Assembly (NCBI GenBank): GCA_016715465.1
Contig: JADKAA010000029.1
Location: 2,914,001 to 2,978,000, forward strand
DNA: 64,000 nucleotides
Direction of reading: 5' to 3'
Source: Saprospiraceae bacterium
Lineage (GTDB): Bacteria; Bacteroidota; Bacteroidia; Chitinophagales; Saprospiraceae
Under the pieces are notes generated by a model, which saw only the letters and a program-made list of their open reading frames with translations, was not told the origin of the DNA and ran no database searches. Position numbers and translations under genes: made by a program. Below, one piece after another: positions 8,432-16,738 of the stretch (positions within the stretch are counted from its first letter, which is position 1; each line of letters starts with the position of its first letter).

Positions 8432-10087
8432 CTATCTCAGCTCCCTTCTTAAGATTTTACCCACATTGGTTTTGGGCAGTTCATTCCGGAATTCCACCGA
8501 ACGGGGCAATTTATATCCTGTAAAGTTTTCCTTAGCAAAGGTCATAACTTCTTCTTCGGTCAAGGATGGGTCTCTTTTCACGATGAAGACCTTAACGGCT
8601 TCCCCTGATTTTTCATCCTGAACGCCAATGGCAGCCGCTTCGAGAATTTTGGGGTGGGTCACCAGCACGTCTTCGATCTCATTGGGGTAAACGTTGAAAC
8701 CGGAAACCAGAATCATGTCTTTTTTGCGATCGACGATCCGGAAGTATCCATCGGGTTCCTGGATGGCAATGTCTCCGGTATAAAGCCAGCCATCTTTTAC
8801 GGTATTGGCAGTTTCTTCCGGTTTGCGGTAGTAGCCCTTCATGATCTGGGGACCTTTGGCGATGAGTTCCCCAGCTATGCCATTGGGCACTTCATTGCCA
8901 TCGTCGTCCACAATTTTTACATCGGTAGATGGAACAGGTAGGCCGATGTAACCCAGGCGTGCATTTTTACCGAAAATGTTGACAGTGATGACCGGAGATG
9001 ACTCGGTCATGCCATATCCTTCGCTGATCCTGCAACCTGTGACACTTTCCCAACGCTCGGCAACCGCTTTCTGCAAGGCCATGCCACCCGAAACGGTTAC
9101 TTTTAGTCCGCTGAAGTCCTGTCCTGCAAAATCAGGGTGATTGAGCATGGCATTGAACAGGGTATTAAGGCCTGAAAACAAACTTATTTCATTCTTTTTA
9201 AATTCCTTGATTACCGAAGGAATATCTTTTGCATTGGTGACCAGGACCGTTTTTGCGCCAAGTGCGATCATGGCGAGACAATTGACCGTAAACGCAAAAA
9301 TGTGGTACATGGGCAGTGGTGACAGCGCTATCTCTTCACCAAATTTGAGTTCGCAGCTCATCCATTGTTTCATTTGAAGCATGTTGGATATGAGGTTGCG
9401 GTTGGTAAGCATGGCGCCCTTGGAAATCCCTGTTGTGCCGCCAGTATATTGGTGGATGATGACATCATCCGGTTTGTTTTCAAAGGGTTTGATGCTGATG
9501 TTTTTGCCAGCTTTGAGGGCATCGAGAAAACAAACCGTATTGTCGAGGTGATAGGCGGGCACCATTTTTTTGACCTTTCGCACCACAAAGTTTACAATGG
9601 TTCCTTTGATTGCGCCAAGCATTTCGCCAATAGAAGTGGTCATCACGATGCTGATGCGGGTATTTTTGATGATCTGCTCAAGGTTGTGGGCAAAGTTTTC
9701 CAGGATAAGAATGGCTTTTACTTCGCTGTCTTGAAACTGGTACAACATTTCCCTGGGCGTATAAAGCGGATTGGTATTGACCACGATGAGTCCGGCTTTT
9801 AGTGCGCCGATGATGGCAATGGGGTATTGCAGGCAATTGGGCATCATGAGGGCAATTTTATCGCCCGGAACGAGACCTCGTGAATGAAGATAAGCGCCAA
9901 ACTGAGTGGAGTAAGCATTAAGTTGTCCATACGATAAACTTTTACCCATACACTCAAAGGCAATTTTATCGCTATTTTTGGAAAGACATTCTTCAAAGAA
10001 ATCAACCAGGTTTTGATAGGTTTCGGGATCAATTTCTGCCGGCACACCGGGTGGGTAAATTTTTTGCCATATCCTGGATTCGCTCAT
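8432..10087 (-). CDS. long-chain fatty acid-CoA ligase (FadD-type)
   Basis: A 551-aa ANL-superfamily enzyme that activates a fatty acid to acyl-CoA through an acyl-AMP intermediate. Visible motifs are the P-loop YTGGTTGISKGAML (about residue 220), the A5 motif GYGMTESSP, the hinge/A8 region TGDIAIQEPDGYFRIVDRKKDMI, and the catalytic Lys in NVGKILRREL at the C-terminus. The length and the FSGLNTLFNA region are those of FadD-like medium/long-chain ligases. It ends 4 nt from the convergent hexapeptide-protein gene. A role in beta-oxidation or lipid recycling is inferred from the family; chain-length specificity cannot be told. Confidence 0.9.
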   Translation of the reverse strand: MSESRIWQKIYPPGVPAEIDPETYQNLVDFFEECLSKNSDKIAFECMGKSLSYGQLNAYSTQFGAYLHSRGLVPGDKIALMMPNCLQYPIAIIGALKAGLIVVNTNPLYTPREMLYQFQDSEVKAILILENFAHNLEQIIKNTRISIVMTTSIGEMLGAIKGTIVNFVVRKVKKMVPAYHLDNTVCFLDALKAGKNISIKPFENKPDDVIIHQYTGGTTGISKGAMLTNRNLISNMLQMKQWMSCELKFGEEIALSPLPMYHIFAFTVNCLAMIALGAKTVLVTNAKDIPSVIKEFKKNEISLFSGLNTLFNAMLNHPDFAGQDFSGLKVTVSGGMALQKAVAERWESVTGCRISEGYGMTESSPVITVNIFGKNARLGYIGLPVPSTDVKIVDDDGNEVPNGIAGELIAKGPQIMKGYYRKPEETANTVKDGWLYTGDIAIQEPDGYFRIVDRKKDMILVSGFNVYPNEIEDVLVTHPKILEAAAIGVQDEKSGEAVKVFIVKRDPSLTEEEVMTFAKENFTGYKLPRSVEFRNELPKTNVGKILRRELR

Positions 10088-10295
10088 GATTTTCCGATTT
10101 GAATTTGATAAAAAAAGGTAAGATAAAAAGCTTTGCCGAAGTAATCAAACACGAGAGTGACCACCAAGCCTTTCCAAAGGAAAACATTTTAGATAATACA
10201 AAAGGAAATTTTGCAATCAACTTAGGAGTTAAAGAAGGGTTTTATCAGAACGGAATTATTTTGAAAAATCAGAATATTATTCTGTTTAATGCCAA

Positions 10296-11282
10296 TTATT
10301 TTTTTCGCTTTTTATCCTGTGTTTCATCGACGGCAATTTCGTAATCACCCATTTTTGCATACTTTTCAATGCGCTGATTGATGCGATCTTCAGGATTAAG
10401 GTCGATGAGATTTTGGATCTCTTTTTTGAGATGGGCTTTGAGGATTTTGGCCATTTTTTCAGGATCGGTGTGGGCACCACCGATGGGTTCCTTGATGATC
10501 TCGTCTATAAGTCCAAATTCCAGCATGTGTTCGGCAGTGAGTTTCAGGGCCTCCGCTGCCGTTTCTTTAAAATCCCAGCTCCTCCAGAGGATGGATGAAC
10601 AGGATTCCGGAGAGATCACGGTGTACCAGGTATTTTCCAGCATAAAGACCTTGTCTCCCAGTCCAATGCCAAGGGCCCCGCCCGAAGCTCCTTCTCCAAT
10701 GATGTAGCAGATAATGGGAACGCGCAATTGCGCCATTTCAAAAAGATTGCGCGCAATGGCTTCAGCCTGACCGCGCTCTTCTGCTTCCAGTCCCGGATAG
10801 GCTCCCGGTGTGTCGATGAGGGATACTACAGGTATGTTGAATCTTTCTGCCATCTTCATCAATCTCAAGGCCTTGCGATATCCCTCAGGGTTTGCCATAC
10901 CAAAGTTGCGGTATTGCCGCATTTTGGTATTAATTCCTTTCTGATGACCGATGACCATTACAGTCTGGCTTCCCAGCTTGGCAAGACCTCCAACGATGGC
11001 TTTATCGTCGGCAAAATACCGGTCACCGTGTAATTCCACAAATCTGGTAAACATCTGATCGATGTAATAAAGGGAATAGGGACGTTCAGGGTGTCTGGAT
11101 AATTGCACCTTCTGCCAGCCGGTAAGATTGGCGTAAATTTCTTTTCTGGTATTCTGAATCTTTTTTTCGAGTTCTTTGATCTTGTCGGTCACGTCGATGA
11201 CACCACCGTCACTTACCTCTTTGATCTTGTCTAATTGCTCATAGAGGAGTTCGAGGGGTTTTTCAAATTCAAGAAATACCAT
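10296..11282 (-). CDS. accA: acetyl-CoA carboxylase carboxyltransferase subunit alpha
   Basis: A 328-aa AccA, the alpha half of the carboxyltransferase that makes malonyl-CoA from carboxybiotin and acetyl-CoA for fatty-acid synthesis. Start MVFLEFEKPLELL, the N-terminal coiled segment, RHPERPYSLYYIDQMFTRFVE, GHQKGINTK, the DTPGAYPG motif and GEGASGGALGIG are diagnostic. It appears to be a single transcription unit. The 208 bp downstream and 220 bp upstream hold no gene I can support. The beta subunit (accD) is elsewhere, as is usual in Bacteroidota. Confidence 0.96.
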   Translation of the reverse strand: MVFLEFEKPLELLYEQLDKIKEVSDGGVIDVTDKIKELEKKIQNTRKEIYANLTGWQKVQLSRHPERPYSLYYIDQMFTRFVELHGDRYFADDKAIVGGLAKLGSQTVMVIGHQKGINTKMRQYRNFGMANPEGYRKALRLMKMAERFNIPVVSLIDTPGAYPGLEAEERGQAEAIARNLFEMAQLRVPIICYIIGEGASGGALGIGLGDKVFMLENTWYTVISPESCSSILWRSWDFKETAAEALKLTAEHMLEFGLIDEIIKEPIGGAHTDPEKMAKILKAHLKKEIQNLIDLNPEDRINQRIEKYAKMGDYEIAVDETQDKKRKK

Positions 11283-11501
11283 GGTGTAAACAATTTGTTA
11301 ATAAAATCAGGATGCTAAATTAAGGCAATATTGTTATAAGGGGTGATTATGGGCTTCACTTTGTATAAAAATATGTGTAATCATTTGATATACATATATT
11401 AAGCAAGAGAAGTGACTTGAAATAGCGGCAATAAAATTATATTATCGCACTAACCCGCGCTGTTGATAATAATATTTCTGCCGAACTTTGATTCAGAGAT
11501 A

Positions 11502-12539
11502 TCAATCCCCACGGGGGTGACATTCATAACAGGCCCTGCCGTCAAAAGCGTATCCACCCACCTCATCGTGTTCTTTGGCCAGGTTTCCACTGTTGTTGTG
11601 TTCATGACAGTCGGTGCAACTGAATGAAGCATAATTATTGGCTGTGAGGTGACAATCGGTGCATTGGTTCCACTCCCCCTTGTGGTTGCCGGAATAGATG
11701 GGAAAACTGGTGTCATGGCTTTTGAATGAAGCGGGTCGCCATCCAGGTATTAGCGAATGACAATTATTGCACTGGGTTGAGAATTGGCTGTGGTCGGGAT
11801 CTTTGGCAGCCGTAAAATCTGACTGATGGCAGGAAATACATTGGGGATTTAAACCGCTGTAGTTTCCTGAAGTATGGCATTTAATACAATCGGAAAGGTT
11901 ATGTCCTCCTTCCAGTGGGAAAAAGCTGTGCAGGATCGTGCCTTCGTTCCAGCCGTTGCCCGTGAGACTGTGGCATGTAGCACAGCTTAAAGAATATTGC
12001 TGAGCTACATGGTCCGGAACTTTGGCGTTCAGGTAATCCTGCCGGTGACAATCGATACATTCTACACCGGTAGAACTAAACCGAAGCAGAGATTCACTCC
12101 TATGACAGACATCACAATGAAGGATGGCGTGAACGCCTGTAAGCGGAAAAGAGGTCAACTCATGAAGAAGGGTGATGTTGTCAACAAACCAGGACTGTGC
12201 CGAGTGGCAACGCGCGCAATCTATGCCTACAGTTTTCTGATGGATATCAGTATGGCAGTAAATACAGCTGGTTTGCGTGGTTTTAAATTCCAGAGAAGTA
12301 TGACACGACCTGCATTCAAGGTCAGCATGTTGGCCATACAGCGGATATCCAGCGTCTTTACCATGGTCAAAACTTGCGGTTTTGGCTTTGTAAGACCAGT
12401 TTTCAGGAGAATGGCAGCTTGCGCAATCGATGATCATGGATTTGCCGTGGGGTGATTGGGAAAATAACGACAAGCTACATAGGATAATGAAAGCAAGGAG
12501 AAAAACTATTTTGGATCTGTTGTACATTAAAATAACCAT
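11502..12539 (-). CDS. secreted multiheme c-type cytochrome with 13 CxxCH motifs
   Basis: A 345-aa exported protein with a signal peptide (residues about 5-27, hydrophobic core ending LFSQ) followed almost entirely by c-type heme motifs. CxxCH starts at residues 39, 76, 92, 108, 142, 161, 186, 218, 234, 257, 293, 308 and 337. That is one heme per about 26 residues, a density seen in cytochrome c3/c7 and related electron conduits. The proteins it would pass electrons to or from are not encoded nearby: accA is downstream and an AraC regulator upstream. A role in extracellular or periplasmic electron transfer is inferred. An alternative start is Met5. Confidence 0.85.
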   Translation of the reverse strand: MVILMYNRSKIVFLLAFIILCSLSLFSQSPHGKSMIIDCASCHSPENWSYKAKTASFDHGKDAGYPLYGQHADLECRSCHTSLEFKTTQTSCIYCHTDIHQKTVGIDCARCHSAQSWFVDNITLLHELTSFPLTGVHAILHCDVCHRSESLLRFSSTGVECIDCHRQDYLNAKVPDHVAQQYSLSCATCHSLTGNGWNEGTILHSFFPLEGGHNLSDCIKCHTSGNYSGLNPQCISCHQSDFTAAKDPDHSQFSTQCNNCHSLIPGWRPASFKSHDTSFPIYSGNHKGEWNQCTDCHLTANNYASFSCTDCHEHNNSGNLAKEHDEVGGYAFDGRACYECHPRGD

Positions 12540-12817
12540 GAATTTAATTGATTTATCGATGTTATTTCCGATAAATACCCCAAACGGGATAAATTAAGGC
12601 TAAACCAAACAAATGGGTCAAAATGTGTCCCCCATTAAATATTTTTGGCTACAAATAAAGCCGACTTCTATGATTGTCAGGCTTCAAAACTTTAGACAAT
12701 ATGCGTAAAAAAAATCAATGTATATTTTAACACTTTATTATAGAGGTGGTGAGGAAAAATGTATAAAAAAAACTATATTTACAAAAGCACAGATTTACCA
12801 TAAATAATGGATAAATT

Positions 12818-13381
12818 ATGAAAATTCACATAAAATATATGGTTTCGAATCGCTGCAAAATGGTTGTCAGAGCAGCGCTTGATGGTCTTGGCATCAGTTA
12901 TGGTGCTGTTGATTTGGGTGAAGTTGAGGTCAAGGAAGATTTAAGTTATGAACGTCTTGCAGAACTGAGAACTTTATTGAATTACGCTTCTCTGGAATTG
13001 ATTGATGACAAAAGAGCAGTACTGATTGAAAAGATCAAAAATCATATTGTCGAATTGATCCATTATTCAGGGGACCTTCCCAATGTAATTTTTTCGGATT
13101 ACCTCAGTGAAAAACTCCATTATGATTACACTTATATGGCAAGTCTTTTTTCCGAAATTACCGGGACAACGATAGAACATTTTATCATAGCACACAAGAT
13201 TGAAAAAGTAAAAGAACTATTGTTGTATGATGAATTGTCACTTACAGAAATTTCATATAAACTCAACTATAGTAGTGTGGCCCATCTGTCAAACCAGTTT
13301 AAAAAAGTAACTGGTCTGACACCGAGCTATTTTAAAAAGCTGAAACAATTCAAGGATCGAATTACCCTTGAAAATATTTAA
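12818..13381 (+). CDS. small AraC-family transcriptional regulator
   Basis: A 187-aa protein whose C-terminal 100 residues form a double helix-turn-helix AraC DNA-binding domain (KIEKVKELLLYDELSLTEISYKL, then SVAHLSNQFKKVTGLTPSYFKK). The N-terminal 75 residues do not resemble the usual sugar-binding cupin; the start MKIHIKYMVSNRCKM looks like a small alpha/beta sensor. Compact AraC regulators of this sort stand beside YtxH-type stress genes in other Bacteroidota, and here a YtxH gene begins 138 bp downstream. General-stress regulation is inferred from that neighbourhood. Confidence 0.85.
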   Translation: MKIHIKYMVSNRCKMVVRAALDGLGISYGAVDLGEVEVKEDLSYERLAELRTLLNYASLELIDDKRAVLIEKIKNHIVELIHYSGDLPNVIFSDYLSEKLHYDYTYMASLFSEITGTTIEHFIIAHKIEKVKELLLYDELSLTEISYKLNYSSVAHLSNQFKKVTGLTPSYFKKLKQFKDRITLENI

Positions 13382-13518
13382 ACAATTGGCCAGGCCTTAG
13401 GAAGCGCATCATGGTTAAATGTAAATAATAGCAAGAATTATGTAATGCTTTATTGACAGGTTTGACTTCAACTTTACAAGTGAAAAGGATTATATTATTC
13501 ACCATTAAAACTAATAAG

Positions 13519-13800
13519 ATGAATACTGGAAAAATATTGTTGGGTTTTTTGGCTGGTATGGCAGCCGGAGCAGTATTAGGTGTTTTGTTTGCTCCAGATA
13601 AGGGCACAGAAACCAGAAAAAAAATCGCCGGTAAAAGCTTTGGGTATTTGACAAAAGTTGGAAATCAGTTCAATGAAATTGTCGATGAAATTTCTGAAAA
13701 AGCTAAAAATGTAAAAAAGGACGCTACCCGCGTAGTTTCTAACGGTAAAGTGAAAATTGAAGAAGTTGAGGATAAATTTATATCCTCTTTGATGTCTTGA
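13519..13800 (+). CDS. YtxH domain-containing protein
   Basis: A 93-aa protein starting MNTGKILLGFLAGMAAG at 13519; the longer reading from 13453 adds an implausible leader. It has one glycine-rich membrane segment (about residues 5-25), the YtxH hallmark LFAPDKGTETRKKI, then an amphipathic Lys/Glu-rich helix. YtxH proteins are small membrane-anchored general-stress proteins of unclear biochemical role. It follows the AraC regulator on the same strand. An 11-bp imperfect inverted repeat (13814-13824 with 13850-13860) lies just past its stop. Confidence 0.85.
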   Translation: MNTGKILLGFLAGMAAGAVLGVLFAPDKGTETRKKIAGKSFGYLTKVGNQFNEIVDEISEKAKNVKKDATRVVSNGKVKIEEVEDKFISSLMS

Positions 13801-13967
13801 TATTGAGTGGCTACTGAAGGGATGTAAAAAGATGAAATAGCTGATTTTTCATTCCTTCAGCAGTATTAGTATGGAGTAGTGCATCCGATTTACAGTCGGA
13901 AGTTGGAAACGTTTATTAATTGTAAGTGGTAAAATAATTTCGGTTCTTGGGCAAATATAGTGGGTAA

Positions 13968-15233
13968 GGGCTATTTTTCGTAATATTGACCTTATGAAAC
14001 AAGAAGAAATATTTGCGGCAGCATTAGAATTGGGATCGCCATGGGAAGTCTCAGAAATCAAATTTATGGAACATCCAACAGATTCAATGGGAAAAGGTGA
14101 ACTACATATCACCATAAGTTATCCTAAAGGATCTAAATTCAACTATGAAGGAGAGTTTTATAGTGTTTATGATCATCAGCCAAGGGTGTGGAGGCATTTA
14201 AATTTTTTCCAACATGAATGTTATCTTCATGCGAGAGTTCCCCGAGTAAAGACAAGGGAAGGCAAAGTAAAGCTTGTAGATGTTCCGTGGGCTGGCGATA
14301 ATACATCATTTACTTTGTTGTTTGAAAGAATGTTGTTGGAATTAATAGAAGGGGGAATGAATTGCTCCTCAGCCGGATCATTTTAGGACTTGATAATAAG
14401 CGTGTTTTTAGGATTATAAAAAGACAGGTAAATGAAGTATTGTTTAGTGAACCCGTTGGGTCAGTTACACATATTGGGATAGATGAAACGAGTTCGAAAA
14501 AGGGGCATGAGTATCTTACGATAGTGACAGATAGGGTACAGCAGAAAGTTGTAGGAATAGGAATAGGAAGGGACGCGGAATCAGTAAACGAGGCTTTCCA
14601 GGAGATAGAAATAAGAGAAGGCAACTTAGCAAAGATAAAAACAGCAACGATGGATATGTGGCGTGCCTATATATTAGGAGTATCCACACATTTGAGTAAG
14701 GCAAACATAATTTTTGATAGATTCCATTTGGCATCTAATCTTAACAAAAAAATAGATGCAATTAGGAAAGCAGAGCAAAAAGAATTTGCCGAATTGAAAG
14801 GCACAAAATATGCCTGGCTAAAGAATGGAGAAAACTTAACAGAGGAAGTAAGAAAAACGATAAAAATACTATCAAACAAATATAAGAAACTCGGCGAAGC
14901 TTATAGGCTAAAGGAATTGTTTAGAGAAGTAATGGATTATGCATCTGTAGAAAACAGACTTTACTGGTTAAACAGTTGGATGAAAGAGGCATGGAATTCT
15001 GGAATAAAACAAATGCAAGAATTTGTAAGAATGCTAAAAGAGCACTGGTATGGTATTAAAAATTACTTTACTTATAGAGCAACAAATGCCTTTGCAGAAC
15101 GAGTAAATTTAAAGATTCAAGAGATAAAGCGAGTTGCTAAAGGATACCGCAATTTGGAAAATTACAAAACCATGATATACCTACAGTTAGGTGGTCTGAA
15201 TTTTAAAACCCACTATAAATGACGAAGAAGCAT
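13968..15233 (+). mobile_element. ISL3-family insertion sequence (ends approximate)
   Basis: An ISL3-type IS defined by its transposase gene. The ends are tentative. The left edge GGGCTATTTTTCGTAAT (13968-13984) and the reverse complement of 15217-15233 share GCT...TTCGT, a weak inverted repeat. No clean 8-bp target duplication could be confirmed by eye. It lies between a YtxH gene and a small unknown gene that may once have been adjacent. Confidence 0.55.
13994..15222 (+). CDS. ISL3-family transposase (frameshifted as sequenced)
   Basis: A DDE transposase of the IS204/IS1001/IS1165 (ISL3) group, about 409 aa when joined. The first part (13994-14386) covers the N-terminal region with PRVWRHLNFFQHECYLHARVPR. 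The second (from about 14375) has GIDETSSKKGHEYLTIVTD with the first catalytic Asp, MDMWRAYI (second Asp) and FDRFHLASN, then NAFAERVNLKIQEIKR near the end, where the catalytic Glu lies. The frame changes by -1 at a TTTT run near 14386; one more T would make a single ORF. ISL3 elements normally have one ORF, so this is an indel (real or sequencing) rather than a known programmed shift. Confidence 0.85.
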
Positions 15234-15263
15234 AATTTCATTACATCATTTTAAGATTGAAAA

Positions 15264-15656
15264 ATGGAAGGCCGGGGCATTGAATTTAAAAATTTGGTCG
15301 GATATGTGGCTGAAGTTTGTCCGAAGGAAGGTGTGAGACAATATAAACCTGATGCAAAACAAATATTACCAAGGGTACTATACGGTAAGATTGCTAAGGA
15401 AGTAAAAGAGAACTTCAGACTTACTGAAGACATAAGTGTCATCCTAGCGGCCATCATAATGGGGTTTCTTGCAAAAAAACTCTACGTGGGATCCTCCCGC
15501 AACCCATTGAAAAAGCTTATGGGAGAATTGGTCTTGGTAGGTGTGACCAATTATATAGCCGAACATCCTGAAGAAGTTAAAAAAGCAGGTAAGGCTGTGA
15601 TTAATTTTATCGCAAAGATCATTGGTGCAAAACCGTTAGAACCTTCTATGAGTTAA
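15264..15656 (+). CDS. hypothetical protein
   Basis: A 130-aa protein beginning MEGRGIEFKNLVGYVAEV. It has a soluble N-terminal half, one moderately hydrophobic segment (ISVILAAIIMGFLAKKLY, about residues 58-75) and a second weaker one near residue 90 (LVLVGVTNYI), ending in a Lys-rich tail. No family is recognised. It follows the ISL3 element and may belong to the AraC-YtxH stress cluster, interrupted by the insertion. Coding potential is supported by length and by the absence of a better overlapping frame. Confidence 0.5.
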   Translation: MEGRGIEFKNLVGYVAEVCPKEGVRQYKPDAKQILPRVLYGKIAKEVKENFRLTEDISVILAAIIMGFLAKKLYVGSSRNPLKKLMGELVLVGVTNYIAEHPEEVKKAGKAVINFIAKIIGAKPLEPSMS

Positions 15657-15829
15657 TAAGTTTTCAACTCCTTCAAGCGCAGAAAAAAGCAGAAGTCGTT
15701 ATTGGATTTGGCTTTAAAGCCATGTGATTTTCTGTTGATTTTATAAGAATCGGGACTTTGTAGGACAATTGGCAGTGAAAGCGGATAATTAACGGCTTTA
15801 CAAGTCTGACCATTGTTTAGTAAAAAGTC

Positions 15830-15880
15830 AAGGGCAAGACTAGTTCCTTCGGAATTTTTGTCTTGCCCTTCTTATTTTTC
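15830..15880 (+). terminator. probable rho-independent terminator
   Basis: An 11-bp perfect stem AAGGGCAAGAC (15830-15840) pairs with GTCTTGCCCTT (15860-15870) around a 19-nt loop and is followed by a T-rich tract. It lies 175 bp past the unknown gene. The 375-bp gap between 15656 and 16031 contains nothing else I can support apart from a -7 box at 16002-16009. Confidence 0.65.
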
Positions 15881-16001
15881 ATTTCAGTAATGGTAATCAA
15901 CAGGAAGTGGCAATGATTTAAGGTTTCAATCCCAAAGAAAGGTTTTGTCGATAATTGCATGATAATCATCGAAAATCGCCAGTAATCCAACCATCCGCGA
16001 T

Positions 16002-16009
16002 TATATTTG
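16002..16009 (+). promoter_or_regulatory. Bacteroidota -7 box (TATATTTG)
   Basis: Matches TAnnTTTG and ends 22 nt before the start codon of the exported-protein gene at 16031. No TTTG is present 19 nt upstream, so only the -7 half is supported. Confidence 0.4.
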
Positions 16010-16030
16010 TCGGTAAAAAAAATCTTTTAA

Positions 16031-16732
16031 ATGAAAAAATTACTAAGTTTTTTGACTTTAGTGCTGGCAACATTCATCCTTTCTGCGCAAACAGCAGATG
16101 AAATCATCGACAACCACATCAAAGCCATCGGTGGTGCCGAAAAATGGAATTCCCTCAACAGCATGTATTCAGAAATGTCTATGGATATGGGCGGAATGAA
16201 GGTACCTATCAAAATTTGGCAGGAGCATATGAAGGGTATGCGTGTAGAATTTACAGTACAGGGTATGACCGGAATCCAGGTTGTGACTGAAAAAGATGGA
16301 TGGTCACTAATGCCTTTTCAGGGACAAACCAAGGCGGAGCCAACCAATGAAGAATTATTAAAAAACCAACGCAGCCAGCTAGACATCAGAGGGCAGTTAT
16401 TGGATTACAAAGCCAAGGGATCAACGGTCGAATTTCTAGGCGAGGACGAAGACGAAGGAGTTGAAGTGTACAAATTGAGACTTACCGATAAAAACAAATC
16501 AGAAACGACTTATTTTATAGAAAAGTCCAGTTTCCTTATCCTTAAGACCATGACCAAGGTAAAATTTCAGGGCCAGGAATTTGACGGCATCACAAAATTT
16601 TCGAATTATAAAGAGATTGGAGGTTTGCTTTTACCGCACAGTGTTGATTCAAATCAGATGGGAAGAATGGAGATTGTCAGTGGTGAAATCAACCCTGTTA
16701 TTGATGCAGAGAAGTACTCCATGCCTAAATAA
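16031..16732 (+). CDS. exported protein, LolA-like fold suspected (paralogue 1)
   Basis: A 233-aa protein with a signal peptide (MKKLLSFLTLVLATFILSAQ) and a mature region opening TADEIIDNHIKAIGGAEKWN, then repeated beta-rich segments (VPIKIWQEHMKGMRVEFTVQ; EKDGWSLMPFQGQ). The pattern of an IGG-helix followed by an all-beta half-barrel resembles LolA/LppX-type lipid or lipoprotein carriers, but no specific motif proves it. It lies 6 nt upstream of a large Asp-box propeller gene, and a close paralogue follows that gene, so the three form one probable operon. A periplasmic binding role is inference. Confidence 0.7.
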   Translation: MKKLLSFLTLVLATFILSAQTADEIIDNHIKAIGGAEKWNSLNSMYSEMSMDMGGMKVPIKIWQEHMKGMRVEFTVQGMTGIQVVTEKDGWSLMPFQGQTKAEPTNEELLKNQRSQLDIRGQLLDYKAKGSTVEFLGEDEDEGVEVYKLRLTDKNKSETTYFIEKSSFLILKTMTKVKFQGQEFDGITKFSNYKEIGGLLLPHSVDSNQMGRMEIVSGEINPVIDAEKYSMPK

Positions 16733-16738
16733 AGCCTG

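Noticed and set aside
10099..10344. An 81-codon plus-strand frame between acyl-CoA ligase and accA
   Set aside because: Low complexity, overlaps the accA 3' end, no recognisable domain.
13814..13860. Inverted repeat CTGAAGGGATG after the YtxH gene as a terminator or IS end
   Set aside because: The loop is 25 nt and no T-run follows; it does not match the transposase-side end, so no call was made.
14362..14400. Programmed -1 frameshift in the ISL3 transposase
   Set aside because: ISL3 transposases are normally single frames, the TTTT run is not a good slippery site, and the window has several similar indels.
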